A stretch of 55,000 nt of DNA from Botryococcus braunii (taxonomy: Eukaryota; Chlorophyta; Trebouxiophyceae). Of the stretch, positions 18,096-29,436 are shown piece by piece. The notes beneath the pieces were generated by a model. It did not search any database and was not told where the DNA came from. It saw nothing but the letters and a program-made list of their open reading frames with translations. The position numbers were made by a program, and so were the translations under genes. Location of the stretch: positions 1,150,881 to 1,205,880 of the forward strand of contig KV908337.1 in the NCBI GenBank assembly GCA_002005505.1, written 5' to 3'. Within the stretch, counting starts at the first letter, position 1, and each line of letters begins with the position of its first letter.

Positions 18096-19662
18096 GATGA
18101 TTGCTACGAGGACAGTACAACATAATCGTAGTGTCGTAACTACTGTGAGTCCGCAGATCCAGCTGAGTAATGAACACCTGGATATTTTAGCACTTGTACA
18201 GGACTCGCATGATTTAAATCCACGCTTTATGAACTGGTCAATGGACATTCATGATCTGCTGCGGCAGAAGGCCATGAATCCTCCACCGGCACAGCATGTT
18301 GGGGCACAGATGACCCCAATTGAGACCAAGAAAGACATTGCACTCCGAGCACTTGCGCTCAGACATAATCATGCTTCTGATTTGCTGCAGCAGGCAAGAA
18401 AGATTACAGGGTTTCAACCAGACAGATATGCTGGCCCTTCCTCCATGTCTGAAAAACCCTCTGTTTCGCAGCCAAATACAGTCGTGCATGATTTCGATGA
18501 TTTGCGTAATGTAATGTGCGGAATGATGCAAAGACTAGGTCCCATGTCTGGAACGTCTCATGAAAATCCACCTGCTAATGTTTTTGCCCTTAATAGTAGG
18601 AGGCCGTATAGGGCGGAAAACTTCAGGCCCGCGGACCGCGCAGACCCGCGCCCGGCGCAGCATCCGCCGCAATACTTTCATCAGCCAGAGAATCGCATTG
18701 CTTCAGCCGTTATTACAACCACCTTGTCTGGTCTGGTCAGGATCACTAAAAACCCTGCATACCCCAAGTTTGCAGAAGCGTGTAAAGCGTTGTTCCAGCC
18801 CAGCCCTGTTGATGATGAAAAAGTTATAGTTGAGATGGGGGTCGCGCTAAACCAGAAGGCTGAGCAGGAGCAGATTGCCTTCAGTTGATCCCTTAATGGC
18901 AGAGAGCTTCCCCTGCAAGGGGGGGAGATGTTTATGCAGGATGCAGGGACAGCTACTCCTCACACCACTTTTCAGACTCCACTGTACAAAGAACCGTCAT
19001 TGTACATACCATCCAGAAGCATAAATTTTGAAGAAATACCCATCATTTCACTGTTGACTCCAGCAATGCAGATTGCAGAGTAGGTTCCGCAGCCCATGCA
19101 GGAAGATTTTGCACAGGTAGCAACGAATCAGGTACCCACCATATTTATTCCAACTGCAAGTATGCCTGCATTCAAGTTCGCTTTTCTGAAGCCTGCAGAA
19201 AATGGTGCTAAGGTACCCTCACATTTCTCGCCCATGGCCCTTAGGACGGGGCTCTTTGATACCGGTTGTAATGTAAATCTTATGAGTGCCAAAGCATTTG
19301 CATCAGATCACCAGTTCTTCACCCATACCATCAAGAAAATTAAACCCTTCAGAGTGAACATGGCTGATGGAAGGTCGCACACTATGACTGTCCGTGCATT
19401 AGATAATGTTATATTTTGCATGGATAAAGCCTACTATGTTGCTACGTTTCTTGTAATTGACAATTTAGCCATTGATTATCTGATAGGATGGGCCTTCATG
19501 TTGCAGTACGATGTTCAATTGAAACCCATGCGTTCCAAATATGCTATAGGCCTTCCCACTAACCAACTCATGCGGCCTGACACACACGATCCAAATATGA
19601 CTTACCAATTGCTTGACCTGTCGTTCAAGACTAAAAAGATGACATTGGTAGTCGCCCCGTAG
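18052..19662 (+). pseudogene. Protease-region ORF of PHD-gypsy copy A, with two stops
   Basis: The matching frame in copy B is open for 530 residues. Here it is broken by TGA at 18886-18888 (TGT in B) and TAG at 19081-19083 (TCG in B). The N-terminal part is of unknown function. The C-terminal part holds a retropepsin-like motif FDTGCNVNLMS at about 19255 with a following hydrophobic stretch (YLIGWAFML), consistent with the element's aspartic protease. It ends with TAG at 19660-19662. The 18 codons after that stop are open and in frame with the ATG of the reverse transcriptase segment at 19717. Confidence 0.7.
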
Positions 19663-19716
19663 TGTGCTGGGATCCCGCAGGACTTTTTCTACGTTTTACG
19701 TCTTTTTATCTTAACC

Positions 19717-21953
19717 ATGGATATGTTCTTCGAGTGCATTTTCAGCGACCGTACATATGAGCACCGCGTCCCGGACGGGCTCATTGACTTTGATGAAATT
19801 TCTGATTTGATGAGATCCTGCAAGGTGGATAGTGCCATTCTGCCATTCTCATTGCAGCTGAGAAACTCAACAGTTTTTGAGGGTGATCCCGTTGAAGCCC
19901 CTCTTTCCTCCACACTTGCTGCCATGCATGAGATAGAGCCGGGCGACACTTTGCTTGATTCTTGTCCCCTCCTCTGTGAAGTGAAAGTGATGCCTCAGCT
20001 GTCGGAACTGGATGACAGTAAGAGGAGGGATATTGAAATGTTGCTTGAAGAGTTTTCTGACTTGTTTAGTTCAGGCAAGGATGACTTGGGGTGCATCTCT
20101 GACCCCAACATTTGTCACCAAATCAACCTTACACCTGAGTCTTATCCACCTTCTAAATTTCGTAACATGTCCACTTATTCAGAAAAGGAAAAAGAGTTCC
20201 TGTCTGGTGAAGTGAAGATGTTGTTGGAGTTAGGCATTATTCGTCCTTCTATGTCGCCTTGGGTGTCCGCGCGAGTTATCGTAAAGAAACAAGATGGCAC
20301 GCTCAGACTTTGTATTGACTTCAGACCCTTGAATGCTTGTACTGTGTCAGACCCTTATTCTTTGCCTCTCATTGAAGCAATGTTGCGTAAAATGGCCCCT
20401 GCAAAATACTTTTCTGCCATGGATATCGCTTCTGCTTTTTGGCAAGTGTCTATGCACCCGGAACATTGCAAGTACACTGCATTTATGACCCATGAAGGTA
20501 AGTTTGAGTGGTTGAGAATGCCATTTGGACTTAAAATTGCATCCAGTACATTCCAAAGGCTGATGGATAATGTGTTAGGCTCCTCCTTATTTTCTCATGC
20601 TTACTTAGATGATGTACATGTGTTTTTCGAAACTTGGGAACAGCACGTAAAAGATATTAGAGACACATTTGAGAAGCTGGCTTTGCACAAAATCAAACTC
20701 AAACGGCCCAAGTGCATTTTTGGTGCTAAGTATCTGAAGACATTCGGACACGTGGTTGGGGATGGTTGCTTACGTCCAGATCCTGACAATGTTGCAGCTA
20801 TACTAAATCTGCCAGAGCCGAGAGATGTATCCGGCACTAGGTCAGTATTAGGGGCTGCTGGTTATTATCGTACACATGTTGAAAATTTTGCCAGGATCAC
20901 TGAACCCTTGTCCCGCCTTCTGAAAAAGACATCTTTCTTTGCCTGGAGCCCTGAGTGCCAACTTGCCTTTGATGAAGTTAAACATCGCCTTGCTTCTGAA
21001 CCCGTTTTACGTGCTCCTAATTTCAAGCTTCCTTTTGTTTTAACGATGGATTGGTCTAAAACTGCCATTGGTGCTGTGTTGAGCCAACCTGATCCTGACA
21101 CGCACTTTGATCATCCTGTCGCTTTTGCTTCTAAGTTGTTAAAGGATGCAGAGCGGAATTACTCCCCCACTGAAGGTGAATGTCTTGCCTTAGTATGGGC
21201 TTGTGAGAAGTTTCGTCCTTTTCTGCATGGCAGACGGTTCATTGCATACACTGATCACTCACCCCTTGTGTATTTGAATTCCAAAAGACACACAAACTCT
21301 AAGTTGGAGCGGTGGGCGTTACGCCTGTAGGACTTCGACATTGAAATTAAATACAAGAAGGGGGAGGAGAATCTTGTTGCTGATTGTTTGTCTCGTTGCG
21401 TTCATTCTGAAGCTGTTCACGTTTATGCCACTGCACCTGTGTGGGAAACCAACCCTGCCAAGCAAAGGGATTTGGATTCCGTGCCTTGTGTTATTTGCGG
21501 GTTCCCACACGGGGACGACAACATTGTCCTGTGCGATGGCTGTAATCGTTTCTTTCACTTGAGATGCTTGTTCCCGCCTCGATCTGTAGTTCCAGGAGGC
21601 CGCTGGTTTTGTCCAGCCTGTGACCCGTACTTAGGCAAGGGGGGTGAACTGAAGAGCCGAGCTCAGAAATGCAGAGACACCTTTAGTATGCCACAGATTT
21701 GATCCTTACAGAGACCAGGGATTTTTGGATTATATTTGAAGTGAGCATAACTTAGACCTTTTGGTCAATCTTCCTCCCCAACTTGCAGCAGAATACAGAA
21801 GGAGAGGGTCCTTCTCTGCGCAGCACCCGTCCATCAGTGACTGGCTTATGGTATACAAGAAAATTCGCGGTAAGCCCGCACGCTGGCTGGTCTGCCCTCC
21901 TGTTATGTACAGATGGGACATTATTGCCATGATTCATGATGTCCTTGCTCATC
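19717..21953 (+). pseudogene. pol: RT-RNase H-PHD-integrase fragment of PHD-gypsy copy A
   Basis: Reverse transcriptase is recognised by KQDGTLRLCIDFRPLNACT, FSAMDIASAFWQVSMHPEH, MPFGLK and the catalytic HAYLDDVHVF (YLDD rather than the commoner YVDD/YIDD), about 20270-20640. RNase H follows, with TMDWSKTAIGAVL and YTDHSPLVYL (about 21045-21290). A TAG at 21328-21330 (CAA in B) breaks the frame. A C4HC3 PHD finger lies at about 21484-21624 (CVIC, CDGC, HLRC, CPAC). A 2-bp deletion near 21653 and a TGA near 21737 follow, then the first part of an integrase zinc domain (WDIIAMIHDVLAHPSQ). The rest of integrase and the 3' LTR are missing. Confidence 0.85.
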
Positions 21954-21965
21954 CCAGCCAGCGTG
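21879..21965. repeat. Fold-back junction between copies A and B
   Basis: CACGCTGGCTGG (21879-21890) faces CCAGCCAGCGTG (21954-21965) across a 63-base loop. The two retroelement copies run outward from here as long inverted arms. The loop encodes a few more integrase residues in the A direction. The short inverted repeat looks like native element sequence on both sides. Confidence 0.8.
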
Positions 21966-24128
21966 AGGGCTTACCGCGAATTTTCTTGTATACCATAAGC
22001 CAGTCACTGATGGACGGGTGCTGCGCAAAGAAGGACCCTCTCCTTCTGTATTCTGCTGCAAGTTGGGGAGGAAGATTGACCAAAAGGTCTAAGTTATGCT
22101 CACTTCGAATATAATCCAAAAATCCCTGGTCTCTGTAAGGATCAAATCTGTGGCATACTAAAGGTGTCTCTGCATTTCTGAGCTCGGCAATCTTCAGTTC
22201 ACCCCCCTTGCCTAAGTACGGGTCACAGGCTGGACAAAACCAGCAGCCTCCTGGAACTACAGATCGAGGTGGAAACAAGCATCTCAAGTGAAAGCAACGA
22301 CTACAGCCATCGCACAGGACAATGTTGTCGTCCCCCTGTGGGAACCCGCAAATAACACAAGGCACGGAACCCAAATCCTTTTGCTTGGCAGGGTTGGTTT
22401 CCCACACAGGTGCAGTGGCATAAACGTAAACAGCTTCAGAATGAACGCAACGAGACAAACAATCAGCAACAAGATTCTCCTCCCCCTTCTTGTATTTAAT
22501 TTCAATGTCGAAGTCTTGCAGGCGTAACGCCCACCGCTCCAACTTAGAGTTTGTGTGTCTTTTGGAATTCAAATACACAAGGGGTGAGTGATCAGTGTAT
22601 GCAATGAACCGTCTGCCATGCAGAAAAGGACGAAACTTCTCACAAGCCCATACTAAGGCAAGACATTCACCTTCAGTGGGGGAGTAATTCCGCTCTGCAT
22701 CTTTTAACAACTTAGAAGCAAAAGCGACAGGATGATCAAAGTGCGTGTCAGGATCAGGTTGGCTCAACACAGCACCAATGGCAGTTTTAGACCAATCCGT
22801 CGTTAAAACAAAAGGAAGCTTGAAATTAGGAGCACGTAAAACAGGTTCAGAAGCAAGGCGATGTTTAACCTCATCAAAGGCAAGTTGGCACTCAGGGCTC
22901 CAGGCAAAGAAAGATGTCTTTTTCAGAAGGCGGGACAAGGGTTCAGTGATCCTGGCAAAATTTTCAACATATGTACGATAATAACCAGCAGCCCCTAATA
23001 CTGACCTAGTGCCGGATACATCTCTCGGCTCTGGCAGACTTAGTATAGCTGCAACATTGTCAGGATCTGGACGTAAGCAACCATCCCCAACCACGTGTCC
23101 CAATGTCTTCAGATACTTAGCACCAAAAATGCACTTGGGCCGTTTGAGTTTGATTTTGTGCAAAGCCAGCTTCTCAAATGTGTCTCTAATATCTTTTACG
23201 TGCTGTTCCCAACTTTCGGAAAACACATGTACATCATCTAAGTAAGCATGAGAAAACAAGGAGGAGCCTAACACATTATCCATCAGCCTTTGGAATGTAC
23301 TAGATGCATTTTTAAGTCCAAATGGCATTCTCAACCACTCAAGCTTGCCTTCATGGGTCATAAATGCAGTGTACTTGGAATGTTCCGGGTGCATAGACAC
23401 TTGCCAACAAGCAGAAGCGATATCCATGGCAGAAAAGTATTTTGCAGGGGCCATTTTACGCAACATTGCTTCAATGAGAGGTAAAGGATAAGGGTCTGAC
23501 ACAGTACAAGCATTCAAGGGTCTGAAGTCAATACAAAGTCTGAGCGTGCCATCTTGTTTCGTTACGATAACTGGCGCGGACACCCAAGGCGACATAGAAG
23601 GACGAATAATGCCTAACTCCAACAACATCTTCACTTCACCAGACAGGAACTCTTTTTCCTTTTCTGAATAAGTGGACATGTTACGATATTTAGAAGGTGG
23701 ATAAGACTCAGGTGTAAGGTTGATTTGGTGACAAATGTTGGGGTCAGAGATGCACCCCAAGTCATGTTTGCCTGAACTGAACAAGTCAGAAAACTCTTCA
23801 AGCAACATGTCAATATCCCTCCTCTTACTGTCATCCAGTTCCGACAGCTGAGGCATCACTTTCACTTGACAGAGAGGGGACAAGAATCAAGCAAAGTGTC
23901 GTCCGGCTCTATCTCATGCATGGCAGCAAGTGTGGAGGAAAGAGGGGCTTCAACGGGATCACCCTCAAAAACGGTTGAGTTTCTCAGCTGCAGTGAGAAT
24001 GGCAGAATGGCACTATCCACCTTGCAGGATCTCATCAAATCAGAAATTTCATCAAAGTCAATGAGCCCGTCCGGGACGCGGTGCTCATATGTACGGTCGC
24101 TGAAAATACACTCGAAGAACATATCCAT
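21954..24128 (-). pseudogene. pol: RT-RNase H-PHD fragment of PHD-gypsy copy B
   Basis: Copy B of the region described at 19717-21953. A 1-bp deletion near 23880 throws the first 80 or so codons out of frame. From about 23883 to 21954 the frame is open for over 640 codons and keeps YLDD, the RNase H motifs and the PHD finger (about 22225-22362; CVIC, CDGC, HLRC, CPAC). It also shows the stretch between PHD and integrase that A has lost through a deletion (AELRNAETPLVCHRFDPYRD). The frame ends at the junction with A (GKPSRWLG). Confidence 0.85.
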
Positions 24129-24182
24129 GGTTAAGATAAAAAGACGTAAAACGTAGAAAAAGTCCTGCGGGATCCCAGCACA

Positions 24183-25775
24183 CTACGGGGCGACTACCAA
24201 TGTCATCTTTTTAGTCTTGAACGAAGTCATATTTGGATCGTGTGTGTCAGGCCGCATGAGTTGGTTGGTGGGAAGGCCTATAGCATATTTGGAACGCATG
24301 GGTTTCAATTGAACATCGTACTGCAACATAAAGGCCCATCCTATCAGATAATCAATGGCTAAGTTGTCAATTACAAGAAAAGTAGCAACATAGTAGGCTT
24401 TATCCATGCAAAATATAACATTGTCTAATGCACGGACAGTCTTAGTGTGAGACCTTCCATCAGCCATGTTCACTTTGAAGGGTTTAATTTCCTTGATGGT
24501 ATGGGTGAAGAACTGGTGATCTGATGCAAATGCTTTGGCACTCATAAGATTTACATTACAACCGGTATCAAAGTGCCCCGTCCTAAGGGCCATGGGCGAG
24601 AAATGTGAGGGTACCTTAGCACCATTTTCTGCAGGCTTCAAAAAAGCTAACTTGAATGCAGGCATACTTGCAGTTGGAATAAATATGGTGGGTACCTGAT
24701 TCGTTGCTACCTGTGCAAAATCTTCCTGCATGGGCTGTGGAACCGACTTTGCAATCTGCATTGCTGGAGTCAACAGTGAAATGATGGGTATTTCTTCAAA
24801 ATTTGTGCTTATGGATGGTATGTACAATGACGGTTCTCTGTATTGTGGAGTCTCAAAAGTGGTGTGAGGAGTAGCTGTCCCTGCATCCTGCATAAACATC
24901 TCCCCCCCTTGCAGGGGAAGCTCTCTGCCATTAAGGGAACAACTGAAGGCAATCTGCTCCTGCTCAGCCATATGGTATAGTGCGACCCCCATTTCAACTA
25001 TGACTTTTTCAGCATCAACAGGGCTGGGCTGGAACAAGGCTTCACACGCTTCTGCAAACTTGGGGTATGCAGGGTTTTTAGTGATCGTGACCAGACCAGA
25101 TAAGGTGGTTGTAATAACGGCTGAAGCAATGCGATTCTCTGGTTGATGAAAGTATTGCGGCGGATGCTGCGCGGGGCGCGGGTCTGCGCGGTCCGCGGGC
25201 CTGAAGTTTTCCGCCCTATACGGCCTCCTACTATTCAAGGCAAAAACATTAGCAGGTGGCTTTTCATGAGACGTTCCTGACATGGGACCTTGTCCCTGCA
25301 TCATTCCGCACATTACATTGCGCAAATCATCGAAATCATGTACGACTGTACTTGGCTGCGAAACAGAGGGTTTTTCAGACATGGAGGAAGTGCCAGCATA
25401 TCTGTATGGTTGAAACCCTGTAATCTTTCTTGCCTGCTGCAGCAAATCAGAAGCATGATTATGTCTGAGCGCAAGTGCTCGGAGTGCAATGTCTTTCTTG
25501 GTCTCAATTGGGGTCATCTGTGCCCCAACATGCTGTGCCGGTGGAGGATTCATAGCCTTCTGCCGCAGCAGATCATGAATGTCCATTGACCAGTTCATAA
25601 AGCGTGGATTTAAATCATGCGAGTCCTGTACAAGTGCTAAAATATCCAGGTGTTCATTACTCAGCTGGATCTGCGGACTCACAGTAGTTACGACACTACG
25701 ATTATGTTGTACTGTCCTCGTGGTAATCATCCTATGGGTAGGTAAAAACACTCGCATCAACAGCAGTATACTCAT
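24183..25775 (-). CDS. Protease-region ORF of PHD-gypsy copy B (up to 530 aa)
   Basis: An uninterrupted frame corresponding to the broken one at 18052-19662. The retropepsin motif HFDTGCNVNLMS lies at about 24545-24580. A 15-bp deletion (near 24226) removes five residues present in A. The start is not fixed: the first codons overlap the end of the linker ORF in another frame, so expression would need a frameshift or internal start. The stop is TAG at 24183-24185, as in A. Confidence 0.65.
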   Translation of the reverse strand: MSILLLMRVFLPTHRMITTRTVQHNRSVVTTVSPQIQLSNEHLDILALVQDSHDLNPRFMNWSMDIHDLLRQKAMNPPPAQHVGAQMTPIETKKDIALRALALRHNHASDLLQQARKITGFQPYRYAGTSSMSEKPSVSQPSTVVHDFDDLRNVMCGMMQGQGPMSGTSHEKPPANVFALNSRRPYRAENFRPADRADPRPAQHPPQYFHQPENRIASAVITTTLSGLVTITKNPAYPKFAEACEALFQPSPVDAEKVIVEMGVALYHMAEQEQIAFSCSLNGRELPLQGGEMFMQDAGTATPHTTFETPQYREPSLYIPSISTNFEEIPIISLLTPAMQIAKSVPQPMQEDFAQVATNQVPTIFIPTASMPAFKLAFLKPAENGAKVPSHFSPMALRTGHFDTGCNVNLMSAKAFASDHQFFTHTIKEIKPFKVNMADGRSHTKTVRALDNVIFCMDKAYYVATFLVIDNLAIDYLIGWAFMLQYDVQLKPMRSKYAIGLPTNQLMRPDTHDPNMTSFKTKKMTLVVAP

Positions 25776-26728
25776 CAGTGTTGGGAGTCCTCTGCCAGAT
25801 GGTCTTCAAGGTATTCATGTATTCTGCATTAAAACGAGCCATATGTGTTTCGTTTAACGTGTTTGAAGGGTGTTGCAAGGCAGGCACAAAATCAATGAAG
25901 GGTTTGACCATCCCATTATCATAATACACTTGTGCTGGCTCTATGTTAGGGCCACTCGGCCAACCTGTATGCTGGGCAGGCTTGGGCAAGTGAGCAGGCC
26001 AGTACGGCGGTTTTTCAAAACAGTGAAGTGTGGGGTCAAACAAAGCGGCCTTCATTGGCCAACATAAATCTTTCTGCCTTTCAGCAACACGTGTGGAGTC
26101 AGGCAATGGCAGCTTCCAGCAGTCATCAGTGTAAAGCGGCACGTTACGAAACGCAGTGGCATGGGGAGGAGGCTCAACTATAGGAAGGAACGTAACTTCC
26201 TCCATCTCCATAGGCACTGGCAACTGTGGCAATTGTGGCTTACCCGCATTCTTCTGACTGTTCTCAAAGGCTGCACATTCTGCTGCATTCATGGGGTGCT
26301 TACCCTTATCAACACTTTTGCTTGCTGCTGCCGTATCGATAAACTCATAAGCACCAGCCAAGAGCTCCATGCCCTCCTTAATCATGGCCTGCACCTGCTT
26401 GCTATGCTTGGCCCATGGGCTTTCTGCCCCTGGTTATCAAAGGCGGCAACCCTGCGGGTGTCTTAACAGCTGGACCTGTTTTCTTTGCTGCCCTGGGTTT
26501 GCGGATGACTTTCCGCACTGGCGGACTCTTGGGCGCAGACTTATTAGTACGTAAATTGGTCATGCAGGCAGGATCCAACTTGGGAAACTGCTCTCCCATA
26601 GGTGTGGGAGGACAAGGCAGGACATCACTGACAGCGACCTGAGCTTGCTTTGGAGTCAAGGCAGTCACTGTTCTCTTCCTCTTTTTAGCTGGCTCTTGAC
26701 TCGGAACATACACAGCAGGCTTACGGTT
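25732..26728 (-). pseudogene. Linker ORF of PHD-gypsy copy B
   Basis: The uninterrupted equivalent of 4130-4464 plus 17441-18095. A 7-bp insertion (ATGGGCC, near 26420) shifts the frame and creates a TAG. The reading then resumes as in A to the terminal TAG at 25732. Used here as the reference that proves the insertion site of the chromodomain element in A. Confidence 0.6.
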
Positions 26729-28009
26729 CTAAATTTTGACAGGCACAAAGTCAGGATCCCTTGCACTCACCTTACATTCTTTCTCAGTTTCAGTCTCCTC
26801 ATCAGGAGTTAATCACAGATATTAACATCAAGGTCTGAATCTTCTTCAGACATGTCAAGTTGCAACATAAATGAAAATGGAGACTTTTCTTCAAAAGGCT
26901 GGTTGTAATTCGCATAACCCCTGCCATTACCTCGACCTCTGCCCCTATAGTTACTTGACCTGTTGTCTTGGAAATTCTTCTTATCATTTGAGTCCCCTGC
27001 GAGTTGTTGACTTTGGCTCCCTGTGCACTGTTAGTCCGTTTCTGGCGCAACAGGTTTGCCGCAAACTCGGCATCAGAGTCCAGAGCCCATGTAAGCAAGT
27101 TAGCGAAGGTGACAGGTTTGGGATTATCTTGTGCTTGCATAGCAACATGCATAGTTTCGAGTTTTAACCGCATGAAAGGCCTGTGGTTCTTATCTGACAT
27201 AGCTGAGATAAACATCTCGAATACCTCTTCTTTGTCTGGTAAACCGATCCAATGCTTGTAGCCCAGATCCTTGATGTCATTCATAAAGTCTGCCGCTGCA
27301 ACTTTGAACGAAGGGCTGCCAAATATCCATGGTGATCCGGCTTGAAAAGCTTGGTTAGCACCAAAAACAGCTCACTGACATCAGTTAGTAACTTGCCAGC
27401 TATGTTAGAGTCAATGTTTAAAGCAACCTCACTGTTAGCACAAGCAGCCTTTTTAACAGCATCCAGAATTTCAGATGGGGTCAGACCTGTTCCGTCCTGT
27501 CGGATGATCAACTTCATTGTTTCAATCCAGTGAGCAATCGACGTACCTTTTATGAGCGTCGGAAGACGCTCGTTTAACGTTTTACGTCTTGTTGCCCTCT
27601 CCTGAGGCGTTGGACCACTGATGGCTGGAACGGGTCTCGGCTGACTTACTGCTGCTGTCACTGATGAACGGATTTGAGCTGACATCTCAGAATCCTTGAT
27701 GTTGAGGGCTTTATTGAACGCTCTAACTAGACCTTGGATAATATGAACTGCTTCGTTACCAACATCAGCACCTTCTCTCACCGAATCTGTAAACTTCTGA
27801 GCCTCATAAGGACCACAACCTCTTTCTATGCTCTGGATCATGGCTGGCAATAATGCCGCCAGTTCAGGTTGTTCTTGTATAATTTGTAACGACTGTGCCA
27901 CTGGCACAGCACGAGGTGTATCTGGAATATGAATAGGATTACGTCTGATACCTCTTGGAGGTGTTACTATCTCTTGTTCTACAGGTACCTCCATGCCAAA
28001 GTCTGTCAT
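26729..28009 (-). pseudogene. gag: Gag of PHD-gypsy copy B, frameshifted
   Basis: It starts at the same ATG as A (28007-28009). A net 16-bp deletion near 27290 and a 1-bp loss in a G run near 26998 break the frame. The region ends at the TAG (26729-26731) that A also has. The RG-rich stretch near 26920 is visible only in the shifted frame. Confidence 0.75.
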
Positions 28010-29436
28010 GTTTCAAATATTGACACAAATCTCAAGCAACACGAGTTACACTATCCCTGCACAGTTCCTACCACTCTAGCAAGTGTGATCAGAGGCTGTG
28101 CGTTCTCGGTTGTCCAAAATGTGCTCCTCCAAAAGACAATTCTCGTGTGTATGGGATGTGTGTTCTCTCAACTGACCACTCAAAATTTAAAAATGTTCCG
28201 TTTTACAACCCCTGCCTAACAGTTTAACGATCACTGCTGCCTTACGCTTACCGGCGTCGGGCCGTTCTTCGACGTCCTACCTGCTCGCATTCCAGTTGCC
28301 TGTCCTCCTGGTTTCAGCAGAAAAATTTGAGCTTTCAAGCTCAAACACAAATGTCAGTGTGCACCACCGTCCTGGGAGAGAGGTCCGAGCGCGGGCGACT
28401 ATGCCCGAAAACACGATACAGAGGCCCTTAAGCCATTTGAATCACTGGTATTAACTTCCACATAAAAGCTCTAACCTCGCATCTCCCAATCTGATAGGCC
28501 ACTTAACAATTCAAACAAATATGCGCTGGATTCTGATCCGCACAAGAGCTTACTCACGCAAGGAGGACGGACTAGACTCAATCTATGGCGCAGAGCAGGT
28601 GAAACATCAGAAACCACAGACCTTTCACCAAAAAACGCTGCTAGGCACACACAGTATCTCAGTCAAAGTGCTGACCAAGCACAAGCGACGGACCTTGGAA
28701 ACTCCGAGAAGGAGTTCCGCCAGGTATAATTTCAGAGTGAAAACTCACAAGATACACTTAATTGCTCGTGGGTATAGTACACAGCCTCAACCATCAACTT
28801 ACTTGAGCTTCAGGAATAGCGTCGGGATGTTGCGCGCCACGTACCGACTTGCGATGGTGCCCGAAACTACGACGATCTTAGCAGAGGAAGTAGAAATTTT
28901 GAGATATGAGCCTTGCAATAGGGATGATATGTGATCACAATAACTTTGGGGCGTAGGATCCCCTGTATACACCTGCTGTAAATATGTGATGCTCCCCTCG
29001 GTGGGCGTCCCCTACCGGGATCTTTGTCACCACAAGGTGCACACAACAAACGTGAGGTCTGATGACTCTCACTTCCTAAAACCTCTTGAATATGTAAAGA
29101 CTGGTGTGCGCCACCGACTGTCGGTGGTGGATAGACCGAAGTACCTCTCACACTACCTAGCCTCAAGCAAAGGACAATTTAAACGGAAGATTGTCCACAC
29201 GGCCCCTATACACAGTAACAAAGACTGCTTTAGCGCATAGCATCACAATCGAATGTCCACGGTTTTTCGGAAACTTCACATAAAAAGTATCCAGGCTATC
29301 AATCTGAGGGATTCTTTGCGGGCACGCAAGCTTATCTATGCCTGCGAGAATGCTGCCCCACGTGATTGCCGTACCATGCAGTCACGTGGATTAGCAATAC
29401 ATTATATGTCATAACTAAGGCTATGATCATATGACA
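28010..29436 (-). other. 5' LTR/leader of PHD-gypsy copy B
   Basis: The counterpart of 1414-2830, similar throughout with scattered changes and small indels. No protein is supported. Its length shows that the LTR plus leader is about 1.4 kb. Confidence 0.5.

Larger units (their letters stand above)
1414..21953 (+). mobile_element. Ty3/gypsy element copy A with PHD finger, 3'-truncated, interrupted
   Basis: Copy A is a Ty3/gypsy-order element in the order leader, Gag, linker protein, aspartic protease, reverse transcriptase, RNase H, PHD finger, start of integrase. It matches copy B (21954-29436, opposite strand) from TCATAGCC at 1416 through to 21890. The flank before 1414 does not match the flank of B, so 1414 (TG) is taken as the element's 5' edge. 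It ends in the integrase zinc-binding region; no 3' LTR is present. A 12,971-bp chromodomain element sits inside it (4465-17435). Without that insert the copy is about 7.5 kb. It carries several stops and a frameshift, so it is dead. Confidence 0.8.
21954..29436 (-). mobile_element. Ty3/gypsy element copy B with PHD finger, 3'-truncated
   Basis: Second copy of the family, in opposite orientation to A and joined tail to tail with it. It lacks the nested insertions, so it shows the uninterrupted arrangement. The match to A ends at 29426 (GGCTATGA); TATGACA at 29430-29436 may be the true edge, with an extra ATGATCAT compared with A. It has no 3' LTR and no integrase core. Indels and base changes against A are scattered throughout. 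Confidence 0.85.
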
